64,000 bases of DNA from Actinomycetota bacterium (lineage in GTDB: Bacteria; Actinomycetota; Acidimicrobiia; Acidimicrobiales; Aldehydirespiratoraceae), in the NCBI GenBank assembly GCA_029979265.1, contig JAPOHW010000009.1, positions 1-64,000 of the forward strand, given 5' to 3'. A program made the position numbers and the translations under genes. The notes under the pieces were generated by a model. It saw only the letters and a program-made list of their open reading frames with translations, was not told where the DNA came from and searched no databases. Below are positions 32,781-42,188 of the stretch, piece by piece (position 1 is the stretch's first letter; each line of letters starts with the position of its first letter).

Positions 32781-33071
32781 TCAGCTCTCGTCGCCCTCGC
32801 CCTCGGTGGGAGTGGCCTCGGCCTTCTTGCGCCGGCCGTAGCGCTTCTCGAAGCGCTCGACCCGACCAGCCGTGTCGACGATCTTCATCTGCCCGGTGAA
32901 GAAGGGGTGACTCTCACTCGAGATCTCCACCTTCGCCAGCGGATACTCGTTGCCGTCTTCCCACACGACGGTCTCACTGGTGGAGATGGTCGAGCGGGTC
33001 AGGAAGGAGGTGCCGGCGGACATGTCCTGGAACACGACTGGGCGATACTCGGGGTGGATGTCGGACTTCAT
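32781..33071 (-). CDS. rpmE2: 50S ribosomal protein L31 type B
   Basis: A 96-residue ribosomal protein with the type B signature [26 protein letters not shown] and [26 protein letters not shown]. The CxxC zinc ligands of type A are absent, so it does not need zinc. A charged tail ([15 protein letters not shown]) extends past the core. The ATG at 33071 is chosen over a slightly earlier one because it matches the family start. Lies 14 nt after rho. Confidence 0.93.
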   Translation of the reverse strand: MKSDIHPEYRPVVFQDMSAGTSFLTRSTISTSETVVWEDGNEYPLAKVEISSESHPFFTGQMKIVDTAGRVERFEKRYGRRKKAEATPTEGEGDES

Positions 33072-33085
33072 AGCGATCTCCAAGG

Positions 33086-34654
33086 CTAGGAGCCGGACGC
33101 TGACTTGGCGACCTCGGCGAGAAATTCCTCGTTGGACTTCGTGGCAGTCAACCGCTCGAGCAACATGCCAAGACCGGCAGCGGGCCCCTTTTCATCGTTG
33201 AGTTCGCCGAGGACGCGCCGCAACATGGCAACCTGGCCGAGTTGTGGCTCGGTGAACAGCAGCTCGTCGTGACGAGTGGACGACCGCTCGACGTCGATCG
33301 CCGGGTAGATCCGACGCTCGGCAAGACTGCGGTTCAGGCGCAGCTCCATGTTGGCCGTGCCCATGAGCTCGTCGAAGATGACCTCGTCGGCCTGCGAGCC
33401 CGAGTCGACCACAGCCGTGGCGATGATGGTGAGTGAACCACCTTCCTCGACCTTGCGAGCTGCTCCGAGCAACTTTTTGGGGCCGAAAAGCGCAGCAGCA
33501 TCCACTGCGCCAGGAAGGGTCTTGCCCGACGGTGCGGTTTCGAGGTTGGAAGCCCGGCAGAGTCGGGTCATGCCATCGAGCACGACACAGACGTCGTTGC
33601 CTTCCTCGACGAGACGCTTGGCCCGCTCGATCGTGAGATCGGCGATGGCGACGTGCTCGTCGGCCGGCTTGTCGAACGTCGATGCCACCACTTCGGTCGT
33701 CTCCGCCGACAGCCAACGCTTCATGTCGGTGACCTCTTCGGGTCGTTCGTCGATCATGGCGACGATGAGCGTGACCTCGGGATGGTTGGTCTCGATCGAC
33801 CGAACGATCTGCTTCACGACGTTCGTCTTTCCGGCCCGGGGCGGTGACACGATCAGCCCCCGTTGGCCCTTCCCGATCGGCGCCACGAGATCGACGATGC
33901 GCGCAATGAGATTGTCGGACTCGTCGGTGATCTCCATCACGAGACGCTCGGAGGGATGCACCGGCGTGAGGTCGTCGAAGTTCGGTCGTTTGGTGGCCTC
34001 GCCGGGGTCCTCTCCGTTGACGGTCTCGACCGACAGCAGGGCGGGGTTCTTCTCGTTGCGGTTCGCGGGTCGAGACGGACCGGAGATCACATCGCCCTTG
34101 CGCAGGTCGTGCTGGCGGACGAGTTTCACCGGCACGTAGGCGTCGTCGCGGCTCGGCAGGTAATCGTTGACACGCAAAAAGCCGTAACCCTCGCTGCGCA
34201 GGTCGAGGTGTCCTTGCACCGGGATCGGTTCTCCGTCCCATTGTTCGTTGCCGTCGCTGCGGTTGTCGCGGTCGCGCCCCCGCCGACGACGCCGTCGGTT
34301 GCCGGGTTCGGGTCGATCGGCGTCGTCCCCGTCGATCGAGCCAGCTGGGCCAACGCTGTCACCGGAGCCGGCGCCGTCGTCGTTCTTTTGTCGCTTCGCC
34401 GACGCATCCCCGTCAGACTCGCCTGCCGCCTCCTCTGCGGTGGCCTCTGTGCGGTTGTCGCTGCCGTCGGGATCATTGTCCTCTCCGGCGACGCCGGCAC
34501 CGTCACCACCGGCTGCGAGGTCGAGGATGAGATCGATGATCTCGCCCTTCCGAGCGCGTGAACCGGGCCGTTTGCCGAGCGCTTCCGCGATCTGGGTCAA
34601 CTCGTCGCGATCTTTGCGCTGCAGCGTCGAACGACGCATCTCCGTGACTTCCAC
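33086..34654 (-). CDS. rho: Transcription termination factor Rho
   Basis: A 522-residue RNA-dependent ATPase. An N-terminal Rho_N helix bundle ([20 protein letters not shown]) is followed by a ~100-residue acidic then Arg-rich disordered insert (ending [12 protein letters not shown]), the cold-shock-like RNA-binding domain ([21 protein letters not shown]) and the ATPase with P-loop PPRAGKTN and [10 protein letters not shown]. Large N-terminal inserts are usual in actinobacterial Rho. The GTG at 34654 follows AGGAGAG; an ATG five codons on is an alternative. Confidence 0.97.
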   Translation of the reverse strand: MEVTEMRRSTLQRKDRDELTQIAEALGKRPGSRARKGEIIDLILDLAAGGDGAGVAGEDNDPDGSDNRTEATAEEAAGESDGDASAKRQKNDDGAGSGDSVGPAGSIDGDDADRPEPGNRRRRRRGRDRDNRSDGNEQWDGEPIPVQGHLDLRSEGYGFLRVNDYLPSRDDAYVPVKLVRQHDLRKGDVISGPSRPANRNEKNPALLSVETVNGEDPGEATKRPNFDDLTPVHPSERLVMEITDESDNLIARIVDLVAPIGKGQRGLIVSPPRAGKTNVVKQIVRSIETNHPEVTLIVAMIDERPEEVTDMKRWLSAETTEVVASTFDKPADEHVAIADLTIERAKRLVEEGNDVCVVLDGMTRLCRASNLETAPSGKTLPGAVDAAALFGPKKLLGAARKVEEGGSLTIIATAVVDSGSQADEVIFDELMGTANMELRLNRSLAERRIYPAIDVERSSTRHDELLFTEPQLGQVAMLRRVLGELNDEKGPAAGLGMLLERLTATKSNEEFLAEVAKSASGS

Positions 34655-34797
34655 GGCACTCTCCTCACGTCAGAGGCTCGGCGATCCGGATGTCTCACCC
34701 GGTCCGCATGTGTGGGGGTCGACGACCGACCGGAGTTCCGGCCTCGCTCATCGAGTACGACGAGCCGGGCAATCGCCGCCGACGATCGTACCGGCGC

Positions 34798-36174
34798 TCA
34801 GCCCCGACGCACCGAATCCACGAAATCTTCCACTGTGGCGAGATCGTTCGGGAGCGATGTCACGACCTCGTCGCGATCGAACAGATCGGCGAGATGCACG
34901 GGGAGTTCGGGGTGGACACCGATCGCCTGTTCGACGGCAGCCGGAAACTTCGCCGGGTGGGCGGTCGACAGCGTGACCACCGTCTCGTCGAATCGACGAC
35001 GCCGACGAGCGGCACCGACACCAACTGCGGTGTGCGGATCGATCACCAGGCCGGTGGAAGCGTGGACCTCGGCCATCACCTCGAGCGTCTCGGCATCGGT
35101 GAGCCGCTCGCCCCCGAATTCGGCGACCAGGCGTTCGTGCTGCGCGGGGGTCAGTCCGGCGCGGCCTCGTTCGCGGAATCTGCCGATGAGTTCGGCGGTG
35201 GCCGGCCCGTTCCCATCGAGCAGTTCGAAGAGCAGCCGCTCCAGATTCGACGAGATTTGGATGTCCATGCTCGGAGAGAGGGTCGGGACGACCTCTTCGG
35301 CCACCATGTCGGCCGTCTCGAGGAGGCGGGTCAAAATGTCATTGGTGTTGGACGCCACGATGAATCGCTCCACGCGCAGGCCCATACGACGGGCGACGTG
35401 GCCGGCAAAGACGTTCCCGAAGTTGCCGGTCGGGACACAGAACGTCGTCGGGACCTTCAGTCGATCGAGCTGGCGGACGGCCCAGACGTAGTAGACGACC
35501 TGCGCCATCACCCGCGCCCAGTTGATGGAGTTCACCGCCGACAAATGGCAGCGGGCACGGAACTCTTCATCGGCGAACATCGCCTTCACCAGATCCTGGC
35601 AGTCGTCGAAGGTGCCGTCGATCGCGACTGCGTGCACCGTGGGCGAACCCAGCGTCGTCATCTGCCGCCGCTGGACTTCGCTGGTCCGGCCCCGGGGAAA
35701 GAGGATGACCATGTCGACCCGGTCACTGTCACGAACCGCCTCCATCGCGGCAGAACCCGTGTCACCGGAGGTGGCACCGACGATCGTGACCCGTTCGTCT
35801 CGTCGGCGAAGCTCGTGGTCGAACAGGCGACCGACGAGTTGCAGGGCGATGTCCTTGAAGGCGAGCGTCGGTCCGTGGAACAGCTCCAGCAGATAGTGGC
35901 CGGACTCGAGCTCGACCAAGGGACAGACGTCGGCGTGCGAGAACGTGGCGTACGACTCATCGACCATCACCGAGAACTCGTCCTGGTCGATCACCGGTGC
36001 CACGAACGGCGCCATCACCGCCGAGGCAAGTTCGGCATAGGAGCCGGACAGGTCGCCGGGGAGGTCGGGCCACGACTCGGGCAGATAGAGACCACCGTCG
36101 GGCGCAAGACCACCGAGCAGCACATCGCTGAAGTCGATGGCTGGAGCCCGGCCGCGGGAACTGATGTAACGCAC
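34798..36174 (-). CDS. thrC: Threonine synthase (long form)
   Basis: A 458-residue PLP enzyme converting O-phosphohomoserine to threonine. The N-terminus MRYISSRGRAPAIDFSDVLLGGLAPDGGLYLPE and the PLP-lysine motif FHGPTLAFKDIALQ (Lys107) are of the long E. coli-type class, unlike the shorter mycobacterial ThrC. VGATSGDTGSAAMEA is the phosphate/PLP-binding region. It starts 10 nt after hom, forming a threonine biosynthesis pair. Confidence 0.96.
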   Translation of the reverse strand: MRYISSRGRAPAIDFSDVLLGGLAPDGGLYLPESWPDLPGDLSGSYAELASAVMAPFVAPVIDQDEFSVMVDESYATFSHADVCPLVELESGHYLLELFHGPTLAFKDIALQLVGRLFDHELRRRDERVTIVGATSGDTGSAAMEAVRDSDRVDMVILFPRGRTSEVQRRQMTTLGSPTVHAVAIDGTFDDCQDLVKAMFADEEFRARCHLSAVNSINWARVMAQVVYYVWAVRQLDRLKVPTTFCVPTGNFGNVFAGHVARRMGLRVERFIVASNTNDILTRLLETADMVAEEVVPTLSPSMDIQISSNLERLLFELLDGNGPATAELIGRFRERGRAGLTPAQHERLVAEFGGERLTDAETLEVMAEVHASTGLVIDPHTAVGVGAARRRRRFDETVVTLSTAHPAKFPAAVEQAIGVHPELPVHLADLFDRDEVVTSLPNDLATVEDFVDSVRRG

Positions 36175-36184
36175 GGACTCGCCG

Positions 36185-37474
36185 TCAGGTGCCGACGACG
36201 CGGATGAGCGAGTTGATGCGGTTCACCGAGTCGAGGCTCCGAAGGGCGTGGAGGGTGGCGCGCACGTCGGCTTCACGACAGGTATGGGTGATGAAGATCA
36301 ACTCGGCGTCATCGCCGAGACCCCGCTGCTCCATCGATCGGATCGAGACCGCGTGATCGCCGAACACGGCGGCCACCTGGGCGAGCACCCCTGGGCGGTC
36401 GGCGACCTCGATCGACAGGTAGTACTCGCAGATGAGGTCGTCGATGGGCCGGATACGCGCGTTCACCAACGCCCCGATCTTCGCCGAGGTACCTGCCGCC
36501 TTGTTCACAGCAGCATCGACGACATCGCCGAGCACGGCAGAGGCAGTCGGGTCACCTCCGGCGCCTCGCCCATAGAACATGAGATCACCGACGGCGTTGC
36601 CTTCGACGAACACTGCGTTGAAGCTGTCGTTCACGCTCGCCAGCGGATGGTCGGCCGGAATCATCGCAGGATGGACGCGGATGGCAACCTCCGGTGTGTC
36701 ACCGCTGGTGTCTCCCTCGATCACGGCAACCGCTTTGATGACATGGTCGAGTCGCTTGGCCATCTCGATGTCGGTTGGCGTGATCGACGAAATCCCCTCG
36801 TGATAGACGTCGCCGGCGACGACGCGCGCACCGAACGCGATCGAGGCGATGATCGCGGCCTTGGCGCCGGCGTCGTACCCCTCGACATCGGCCGTCGGGT
36901 CCGCCTCGGCGTAACCGAGCTGCTGCGCATCGGCGAGTGCGTCGGCATAGGCAGCACCATGCTGGGTCATCTGGGTGAGGATGTAGTTGGTGGTGCCGTT
37001 GACAATGCCCATCACCCGGGCGACATCCTCCCCCACCAGCGACTCGCGCAGTGGGCGAATCAGGGGGATACCTCCAGCGACCGCAGCCTCGAACAACAGA
37101 TCGACCCCGTTGGCCGCAGCGGTCGCATAGAGCTCGGCGCCATGGTTGGCGAGCAGTTCCTTGTTGCCGGTCACGACCGGCTTTCCTGCACCCAGGGCGG
37201 CGCTGATGAGCTCACGAGCTGGTTCGATACCGCCGATCAACTCGACGACGAGATCCACGTCGGGGTTCTCGACAATCGCTCGTGTGTCGGTCGTGAGCAG
37301 ATCGGGGTTCGAAACATGGTCGCGGTGCTTGGCAACGGAACGCACGGCGATGGCGCCGATCCGCAGATCGATCCCCGTCCGGGCCGCGATGACGTCACGG
37401 CGCTTGTCGAGCAGGTCGACGAAGGCAGCGCCGACATTTCCGCATCCGAGCAGGCCGATCGTGAGTTGGTTCAC
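36185..37474 (-). CDS. hom: Homoserine dehydrogenase
   Basis: A 429-residue NAD(P)H enzyme of the aspartate pathway. The Rossmann motif GLLGCGNVG, the EAAVAGGIPLIRPLRESL and NGTTNYILTQM segments, and a C-terminal ACT domain (YYLSIEVADRPGVLAQVAAVFGDHAVSIRSMEQ) for threonine feedback are all present. The GTG start at 37474 has TACGCT (37482-37487, minus strand) 7 nt upstream, so hom-thrC may have a leaderless promoter in the 118-nt gap after lysA. Confidence 0.97.
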   Translation of the reverse strand: MNQLTIGLLGCGNVGAAFVDLLDKRRDVIAARTGIDLRIGAIAVRSVAKHRDHVSNPDLLTTDTRAIVENPDVDLVVELIGGIEPARELISAALGAGKPVVTGNKELLANHGAELYATAAANGVDLLFEAAVAGGIPLIRPLRESLVGEDVARVMGIVNGTTNYILTQMTQHGAAYADALADAQQLGYAEADPTADVEGYDAGAKAAIIASIAFGARVVAGDVYHEGISSITPTDIEMAKRLDHVIKAVAVIEGDTSGDTPEVAIRVHPAMIPADHPLASVNDSFNAVFVEGNAVGDLMFYGRGAGGDPTASAVLGDVVDAAVNKAAGTSAKIGALVNARIRPIDDLICEYYLSIEVADRPGVLAQVAAVFGDHAVSIRSMEQRGLGDDAELIFITHTCREADVRATLHALRSLDSVNRINSLIRVVGT

Positions 37475-37592
37475 GGCGAGGAGCGTAGCGTCGAAGCAAC
37501 CGGCGGCCGATCAGCGTTCGCAACCCGACCACCGTTCGGAGCCCGCCATGTGGCCGTCCGCCCGCCCGTCGATCGAGCGGGGGGCCGTCCTG

Positions 37593-38858
37593 TCATGTGT
37601 CGAAGCGGGACAGATCGTCGAAGGTTTGGCGCCGAACGACGAGCCTGGCCTCACCGTCGCGAACGAACACGACCGGCGGACGCAGCACCATGTTGTAGTT
37701 CGAGCCCATGGAGTGGCCGTAGGCACCGGTGACCGGGGTCGCCAGCACATCGCCGACAGCAATGTCGGGCGGCACGAGTCCGTCTCGCACGAGGAGGTCC
37801 CCTGACTCGCAGTGCTTGCCGACGACCGTCACCGGCTTCGTCCGGTCGGCACCGACTGCGCGGGGAAGGAAGGTCTCGTATCCCGAGCCGTAGAGGACTG
37901 GGCGCGGATTGTCGCTCATGCCACCGTCGACCGCCACGTAGGTTCGAATACCGGGCAGGTCCTTGATCGTGCCGACCGTGTACACGGTGATCGCAGCGGC
38001 CGCCGCAATCGAGCGGCCCGGCTCCGCCGTGATGCGAGCGCTGACCCCGGCCTCGGCGCAGGCCTCACGGACGACCCTTCCCCACTCGGAAATCGTCGGC
38101 GCCCGTTCGTCCTCGACGTAGGGCACACCAAGTCCACCCCCAACCGACAGTTCCTCGAACTCGTGACTGCGGGCGATCTCACCGATGACCCCTGCGGCCC
38201 TGCCGAGGGAACCGACTGCGAACACCTGACTTCCGATGTGGGCATGAATCCCGACGAGGTCGACCGATACCGCCGAGCGAGCCCGGTCGATTGCCAGCTC
38301 CGCAGCACCGGACGACACGCCGAATCCGAACTTCGAATCGTCCTGGCCCGTCGAGATGTAGTCGTGGGTCTCGGCCTTGATCCCCGGCGTGAGCCGGAGC
38401 AGCACCTTCGGGGTGAGGCCGGTTTCGGCATGGATCTGATCGAGTCGGTCGAGTTCGTCGAAACTGTCGACAACGATGCGGTGCACCCCGGCCTCGATCC
38501 CCATCCGCAGCTCAGCAGAGGACTTGTTGTTGCCATGCAGAACGAGTCGGTCGGCTGGAACGCCTGCTGCGAGCGCCACATGGAGCTCACCGCCGGTGGC
38601 GACATCGAGATGCATGCCCTCCTCGTAGGCGAGCTTCGCCATCGCAGCGCACAGGAACGCCTTGGTGGCGTAGGCGACACCAGGGCCGAACGCCGCCACC
38701 GCTTCTCGGCAGCGATCGCGAAGATGCTGTTCGTCATAGAAAAAAGCGGGAGTGCCGAATTCGGTCGCAAGATCGAGGACGTTGCAACCACCGATGTGGA
38801 GAACGCCGTCCACGACCTCGGCCGAATCGGGCAGCAGGTGGGTGGGGAGCGGCCGCAC
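37593..38858 (-). CDS. lysA: Diaminopimelate decarboxylase
   Basis: A 421-residue PLP enzyme for the last step of lysine synthesis. The PLP lysine is Lys66 in VAYATKAFLC, with HIGSQ, GGGLGVPY, EPGRSIAAAAA, and the C-terminal CESGDLL and GAYGHSMGSNYN motifs of the active site. The GTG start is 3 nt from the argS stop; argS-lysA is a common actinobacterial order. Confidence 0.97.
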   Translation of the reverse strand: MRPLPTHLLPDSAEVVDGVLHIGGCNVLDLATEFGTPAFFYDEQHLRDRCREAVAAFGPGVAYATKAFLCAAMAKLAYEEGMHLDVATGGELHVALAAGVPADRLVLHGNNKSSAELRMGIEAGVHRIVVDSFDELDRLDQIHAETGLTPKVLLRLTPGIKAETHDYISTGQDDSKFGFGVSSGAAELAIDRARSAVSVDLVGIHAHIGSQVFAVGSLGRAAGVIGEIARSHEFEELSVGGGLGVPYVEDERAPTISEWGRVVREACAEAGVSARITAEPGRSIAAAAAITVYTVGTIKDLPGIRTYVAVDGGMSDNPRPVLYGSGYETFLPRAVGADRTKPVTVVGKHCESGDLLVRDGLVPPDIAVGDVLATPVTGAYGHSMGSNYNMVLRPPVVFVRDGEARLVVRRQTFDDLSRFDT

Positions 38859-38861
38859 GTC

Positions 38862-40469
38862 CTACATCGACTCCGGAGCTGACACGCCCAGCAGATCGAG
38901 CGCAATCTGCAGACCAACCTGTGAGGCTGCGACAAGCGCGAGACGCGCCTGCGTGAGCCCGGCCGACACCCCGTCACCCATCACGTAGCAATCGTGATAG
39001 AAGCCGTGCAACGCAGCAGCCTGCTCCCGTGCCCATGCCGCCACTCGGTGCGGGGCGTTGTCGATGCAGGCGATCCGGACGATGTCGGGAAGCTCCTCCA
39101 GACTCCGCAGCAGTGCGAGTTCCCGTTCATCGACCAGCAGCGCCACATCGACCGCTTCGAGGGGTGCTCGCTCGACACCGGCCTCCACCGCCCGGGCCAG
39201 AATCGAACAGATACGAGCATGGGCGTACTGCACGTAGAAGACCGGGTTCTCCATCCCCTTTTTCGCAACCTCGTCGAGATCGAAGGTCTGCCGGGAATCG
39301 ACCGACTGCATCAGATAGGTGAAGCGGGCTGCGTCGGGCCCGACCTCGGCAATGATGTCGTCGAGATCGATCTGGTTGCCGGACCGACCCGACATCTTCA
39401 TCGGCTCGCCGTCCTTCACGAAGTCGACCATCTGGGTGATGGCGATCTCCAGTTCGTCAGGATCGTGCCCGAGCAACTGCATCGCGGCCTTCATACGAGC
39501 GACGTAGCCGTGATGGTCAGCTCCCCAGACGTTGAACAGCAGGTCAGATCGGTCGAACTTGTCACGGTGATAGGCGATGTCCGGAGTGAGGTAGGTGAGA
39601 TCGCCGTCGCTCTTGACGAGAACCCGATCTTTGTCATCGCCGAAGTCGGTCGAGCGCAACCACACAGCGCCGTCGGCTTCGAAGACCGCCTCGTGCGTCC
39701 GCAGGTCGTCCATCGCCGCATCAATTGCTCCGCTGGCCACCAGAGAACGCTCACTGAACCAGATCTCGTGATGGATCCCGAGCGTCTCCAACGTGGCTGC
39801 ATGGCTCCGCTTGCCGCGTTCGAGACCCCACTCCAGCGGATCGGCGTCGACGGGCATCTCGGCAGCCCACTCGTGGATGTATGCGCCCTGGTAGCCATCC
39901 TCGGGGATCGGCCCCCCCACCTTCGCTGCAGCCAGCGAGTTGGCGTAGTTGGTCATCTGCACGCCACGGTCGTTGATGTAGGTCTCTCGTGTGACCCGAA
40001 AACCGCAGCGCTCCTTGAGTCGGGCGATCGAGTCGCCGTAGCACGCGCCCCGGCCATGCCCTGCATGCAACGGCTTGTTGGGGTTGGCGCTGACGAACTC
40101 CACGTTCAGGTGGGCACCGCTGCCGAGGTCGGACCGGGCGTAGCCGTCGACACCCTCCTCGAGCACCTCGACCAGGACGTTGTGGAGCCAGGAGTCGGCA
40201 AGCCGAAAGTTGACGAAGCCGGGTCCGGCGATCTCGACGCCGGTGACGTGAGCCGGCAACTCGGCGCTGAGTGCATCAACGAGCGCCTGTCCGAGTTCGC
40301 GAGGATTCTTCCCCGCCGACTTGGCGGTGGCAAGCGCCACGTTCGAGGACCAGTCGCCATGATCGAGATTCGCAGGGCGCTCGAGCGCGATCTCGTCCGG
40401 AAGCGGATCGACGCCGGCGCGACCAAGAGCGTTGCGCAACGCGTCGCGGAGGTGATCTCGTACATCCAT
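38862..40469 (-). CDS. argS: Arginyl-tRNA synthetase
   Basis: A 535-residue class Ia synthetase. The HIGH-equivalent is HAGH at 135-138 (NPNKPLHAGHGRG), the KMSKS-equivalent is MKMSGRSGN, and the N-terminal Add-1 and C-terminal anticodon-binding (DALR) domains are complete. The ATG at 40469 has TAGCAT (40479-40484, minus strand) 9 nt upstream. It is divergent from the tRNA-Arg gene whose product it would charge. Confidence 0.97.
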   Translation of the reverse strand: MDVRDHLRDALRNALGRAGVDPLPDEIALERPANLDHGDWSSNVALATAKSAGKNPRELGQALVDALSAELPAHVTGVEIAGPGFVNFRLADSWLHNVLVEVLEEGVDGYARSDLGSGAHLNVEFVSANPNKPLHAGHGRGACYGDSIARLKERCGFRVTRETYINDRGVQMTNYANSLAAAKVGGPIPEDGYQGAYIHEWAAEMPVDADPLEWGLERGKRSHAATLETLGIHHEIWFSERSLVASGAIDAAMDDLRTHEAVFEADGAVWLRSTDFGDDKDRVLVKSDGDLTYLTPDIAYHRDKFDRSDLLFNVWGADHHGYVARMKAAMQLLGHDPDELEIAITQMVDFVKDGEPMKMSGRSGNQIDLDDIIAEVGPDAARFTYLMQSVDSRQTFDLDEVAKKGMENPVFYVQYAHARICSILARAVEAGVERAPLEAVDVALLVDERELALLRSLEELPDIVRIACIDNAPHRVAAWAREQAAALHGFYHDCYVMGDGVSAGLTQARLALVAASQVGLQIALDLLGVSAPESM

Positions 40470-40498
40470 GAAGGCTCGATGCTACCGCCGCGCCCTCG

Positions 40499-40526
40499 TT
40501 GTCCGAGTGAGGTTTGGCGGTAGGGT
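40499..40526 (+). promoter_or_regulatory. Candidate promoter for tRNA-Arg
   Basis: TTGTCC (40499-40504) and TAGGGT (40521-40526) are spaced by 16 nt and the -10 ends 26 nt before the tRNA, a reasonable leader for a processed tRNA transcript. Confidence 0.5.
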
Positions 40527-40552
40527 GACGCCGCCCTCGCCGGTGGGGGCAT

Positions 40553-40624
40553 GCCCTCGTAGCTCAGCGGATAGAGCATCGGCCTCCGGAGCCGTGTGCG
40601 CAGGTTCGAGTCCTGCCGAGGGCG
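40553..40624 (+). tRNA. tRNA-Arg (anticodon CCG)
   Basis: A 72-nt cloverleaf. The acceptor stem GCCCTCG pairs fully with CGAGGGC, the D stem is GCTC/GAGC, the anticodon loop CTCCGGA gives CCG reading CGG, the T stem is GCAGG/CCTGC with loop TTCGAGT, and the discriminator is G. The first anticodon-stem pair is a T-T mismatch. CCA is not encoded. Confidence 0.96.
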
Positions 40625-40712
40625 CTGACATGCGCGTTTCGCTCACCGGGTCTCGTCGGCCTGCTCCAGTTCGCCCCCATCGGATTGGTGGGTACGGGGG
40701 AAGGACCGCGGC

Positions 40713-41621
40713 GTGACAACCGTCCCACATCGACCAATCCACCTGGAATGGCGAGACGACACCCGAGCACGTTGGCAACCGCTCAAGCCGGAGTTCGCAG
40801 CGGCCGTCAACGCATTGTCGCTCGGAATGCCCTACGGCGAACCGTACGTGATGAAGGCCGTACGCGACGCGCTCCCCGCAATCGAGGACGACGTGCTCGA
40901 GCTCGAGGTCCGGGCCTACCTCGAGCAAGAGCGAGAGCACAGCAGGCAGCATCGGCGGTTCAACGAACTCCTCGTCGCCCAACACCCAGCGCTGCGCCAC
41001 GTCGAACGGTGGTTGAAATGGAGCTACGGCGTTCTCAGCCGCCGCATGGGCCGGAGGTTCGCGATCTCCTACGCCGCTGGTTTCGAGGCAACTGCATTCG
41101 CAGCAGCCCGCTGGATGGACAGCAACCGTCACGAGCTGTTCCTCGGGGCCGATCCCGAGCCCGCCACCCTCGTGCTCTGGCACCTTGCCGAGGAGGTCGA
41201 ACACAAGACGGTCGCCCACGACGTCTGGGCCGCAGTCGACGGCAACCGGCTTCGTTATGGCGCTGCCATGGCCGTCTGCTTCACCATGCTCGTCTGGTTC
41301 ATCTTCTGCGGGGTGGTGGTGCAGTTGACCGCCTGGCGTCGGATACTCAACCCAGTGGCTTGGTTCCGCCTCTGGAAGTGGGGGCTTGGCTTCGCCTTCG
41401 AAGTCGTGCCGACGATGGCGGTGACGCTCCTGCGTTCGCACGACCCGCGAAACCAGGCCAATCCGTCGTGGATGCCGCTGTGGCTGTCGGCCTACGACAC
41501 CGAGGCGAACACCATCCCGCCGTGGGACGCTCCGCTCGATGCCTACCTGTGCCCCGACCTCACGCCGGAGGCTCCAGCACCGAGTGGGCAGGACGAACGA
41601 CTCGGAGCGTCGGGCGCGTAG
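40713..41621 (+). CDS. Predicted metal-dependent hydrolase (PF10118-type)
   Basis: A 302-residue protein of the putative metal-dependent hydrolase family PF10118. Histidine/glutamate pairs lie in YLEQEREHSRQHRRFN and LWHLAEEVEHKTVAHDVW, which would bind a di-metal centre in a helical bundle. A hydrophobic stretch after residue ~185 (AAMAVCFTMLVWFIFCGVVVQL) indicates membrane association. The GTG start fits the family length. Function is uncharacterised. It follows the tRNA-Arg by 88 nt. Confidence 0.82.
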   Translation: MTTVPHRPIHLEWRDDTRARWQPLKPEFAAAVNALSLGMPYGEPYVMKAVRDALPAIEDDVLELEVRAYLEQEREHSRQHRRFNELLVAQHPALRHVERWLKWSYGVLSRRMGRRFAISYAAGFEATAFAAARWMDSNRHELFLGADPEPATLVLWHLAEEVEHKTVAHDVWAAVDGNRLRYGAAMAVCFTMLVWFIFCGVVVQLTAWRRILNPVAWFRLWKWGLGFAFEVVPTMAVTLLRSHDPRNQANPSWMPLWLSAYDTEANTIPPWDAPLDAYLCPDLTPEAPAPSGQDERLGASGA

Positions 41622-41774
41622 GAATCGTCGCGCCTGATATCGCAACCGACGACATCGTCGATGACGCACGGCCGCGATGGGCGACGCGTCAGGACGAACG
41701 CAGGACCGGTTGGCGTTCGGGCCACTCCTCCGGCCACGATGCTGTTGACGATCCCGAGGCCCAGGAGACCGACG

Positions 41775-42179
41775 ATGCCAATCAGATCCGTCAATGAGAT
41801 GGTCGAGGAGGCCAAGCAACACCTCGACAACCTTGCGCCTGCCGAGGCCAAGCGCCGCGTCGACGAGGAGGGAGCGCTCGTGGTCGACATTCGCGATGTC
41901 CGCGAGGTGCAGCGAACGGGTGCGATGGCCGGTTCGAACCACGCACCCCGCGGCATGCTCGAGTTCTGGTTCGACCCGTCCTCCCTCTATGCCAAGGACG
42001 TCTTCCAGGAAGACCGCGAGTTCATCTTGTGCTGTGCGGCCGGTTGGCGATCCGCGCTTGCCGCCAAGACACTGCTCGACATGGGCGTGCCGCGGGTCAG
42101 CCATATCGAGACCGGCTTCACCGGATGGGAATCCGACGGACTCCCAGTTGTGCCCTACGACGAGTTCCGGGGCCGCTAG
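41775..42179 (+). CDS. Rhodanese-like domain protein
   Basis: A 134-residue single-domain sulfurtransferase. The active loop CAAGWR places the catalytic cysteine at 87, with a second cysteine directly before it (Cys86). ALVVDIRDVREVQRTG and HIETGFTGWESDGLPV are typical rhodanese strands. AGGAG at 41763-41767 supports the ATG at 41775. Its stop codon TAG doubles as the first bases of the -10 hexamer of the next gene. Sulfur donor and acceptor are unknown. Confidence 0.9.
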   Translation: MPIRSVNEMVEEAKQHLDNLAPAEAKRRVDEEGALVVDIRDVREVQRTGAMAGSNHAPRGMLEFWFDPSSLYAKDVFQEDREFILCCAAGWRSALAAKTLLDMGVPRVSHIETGFTGWESDGLPVVPYDEFRGR

Positions 42180-42188
42180 GTTCGCCCC

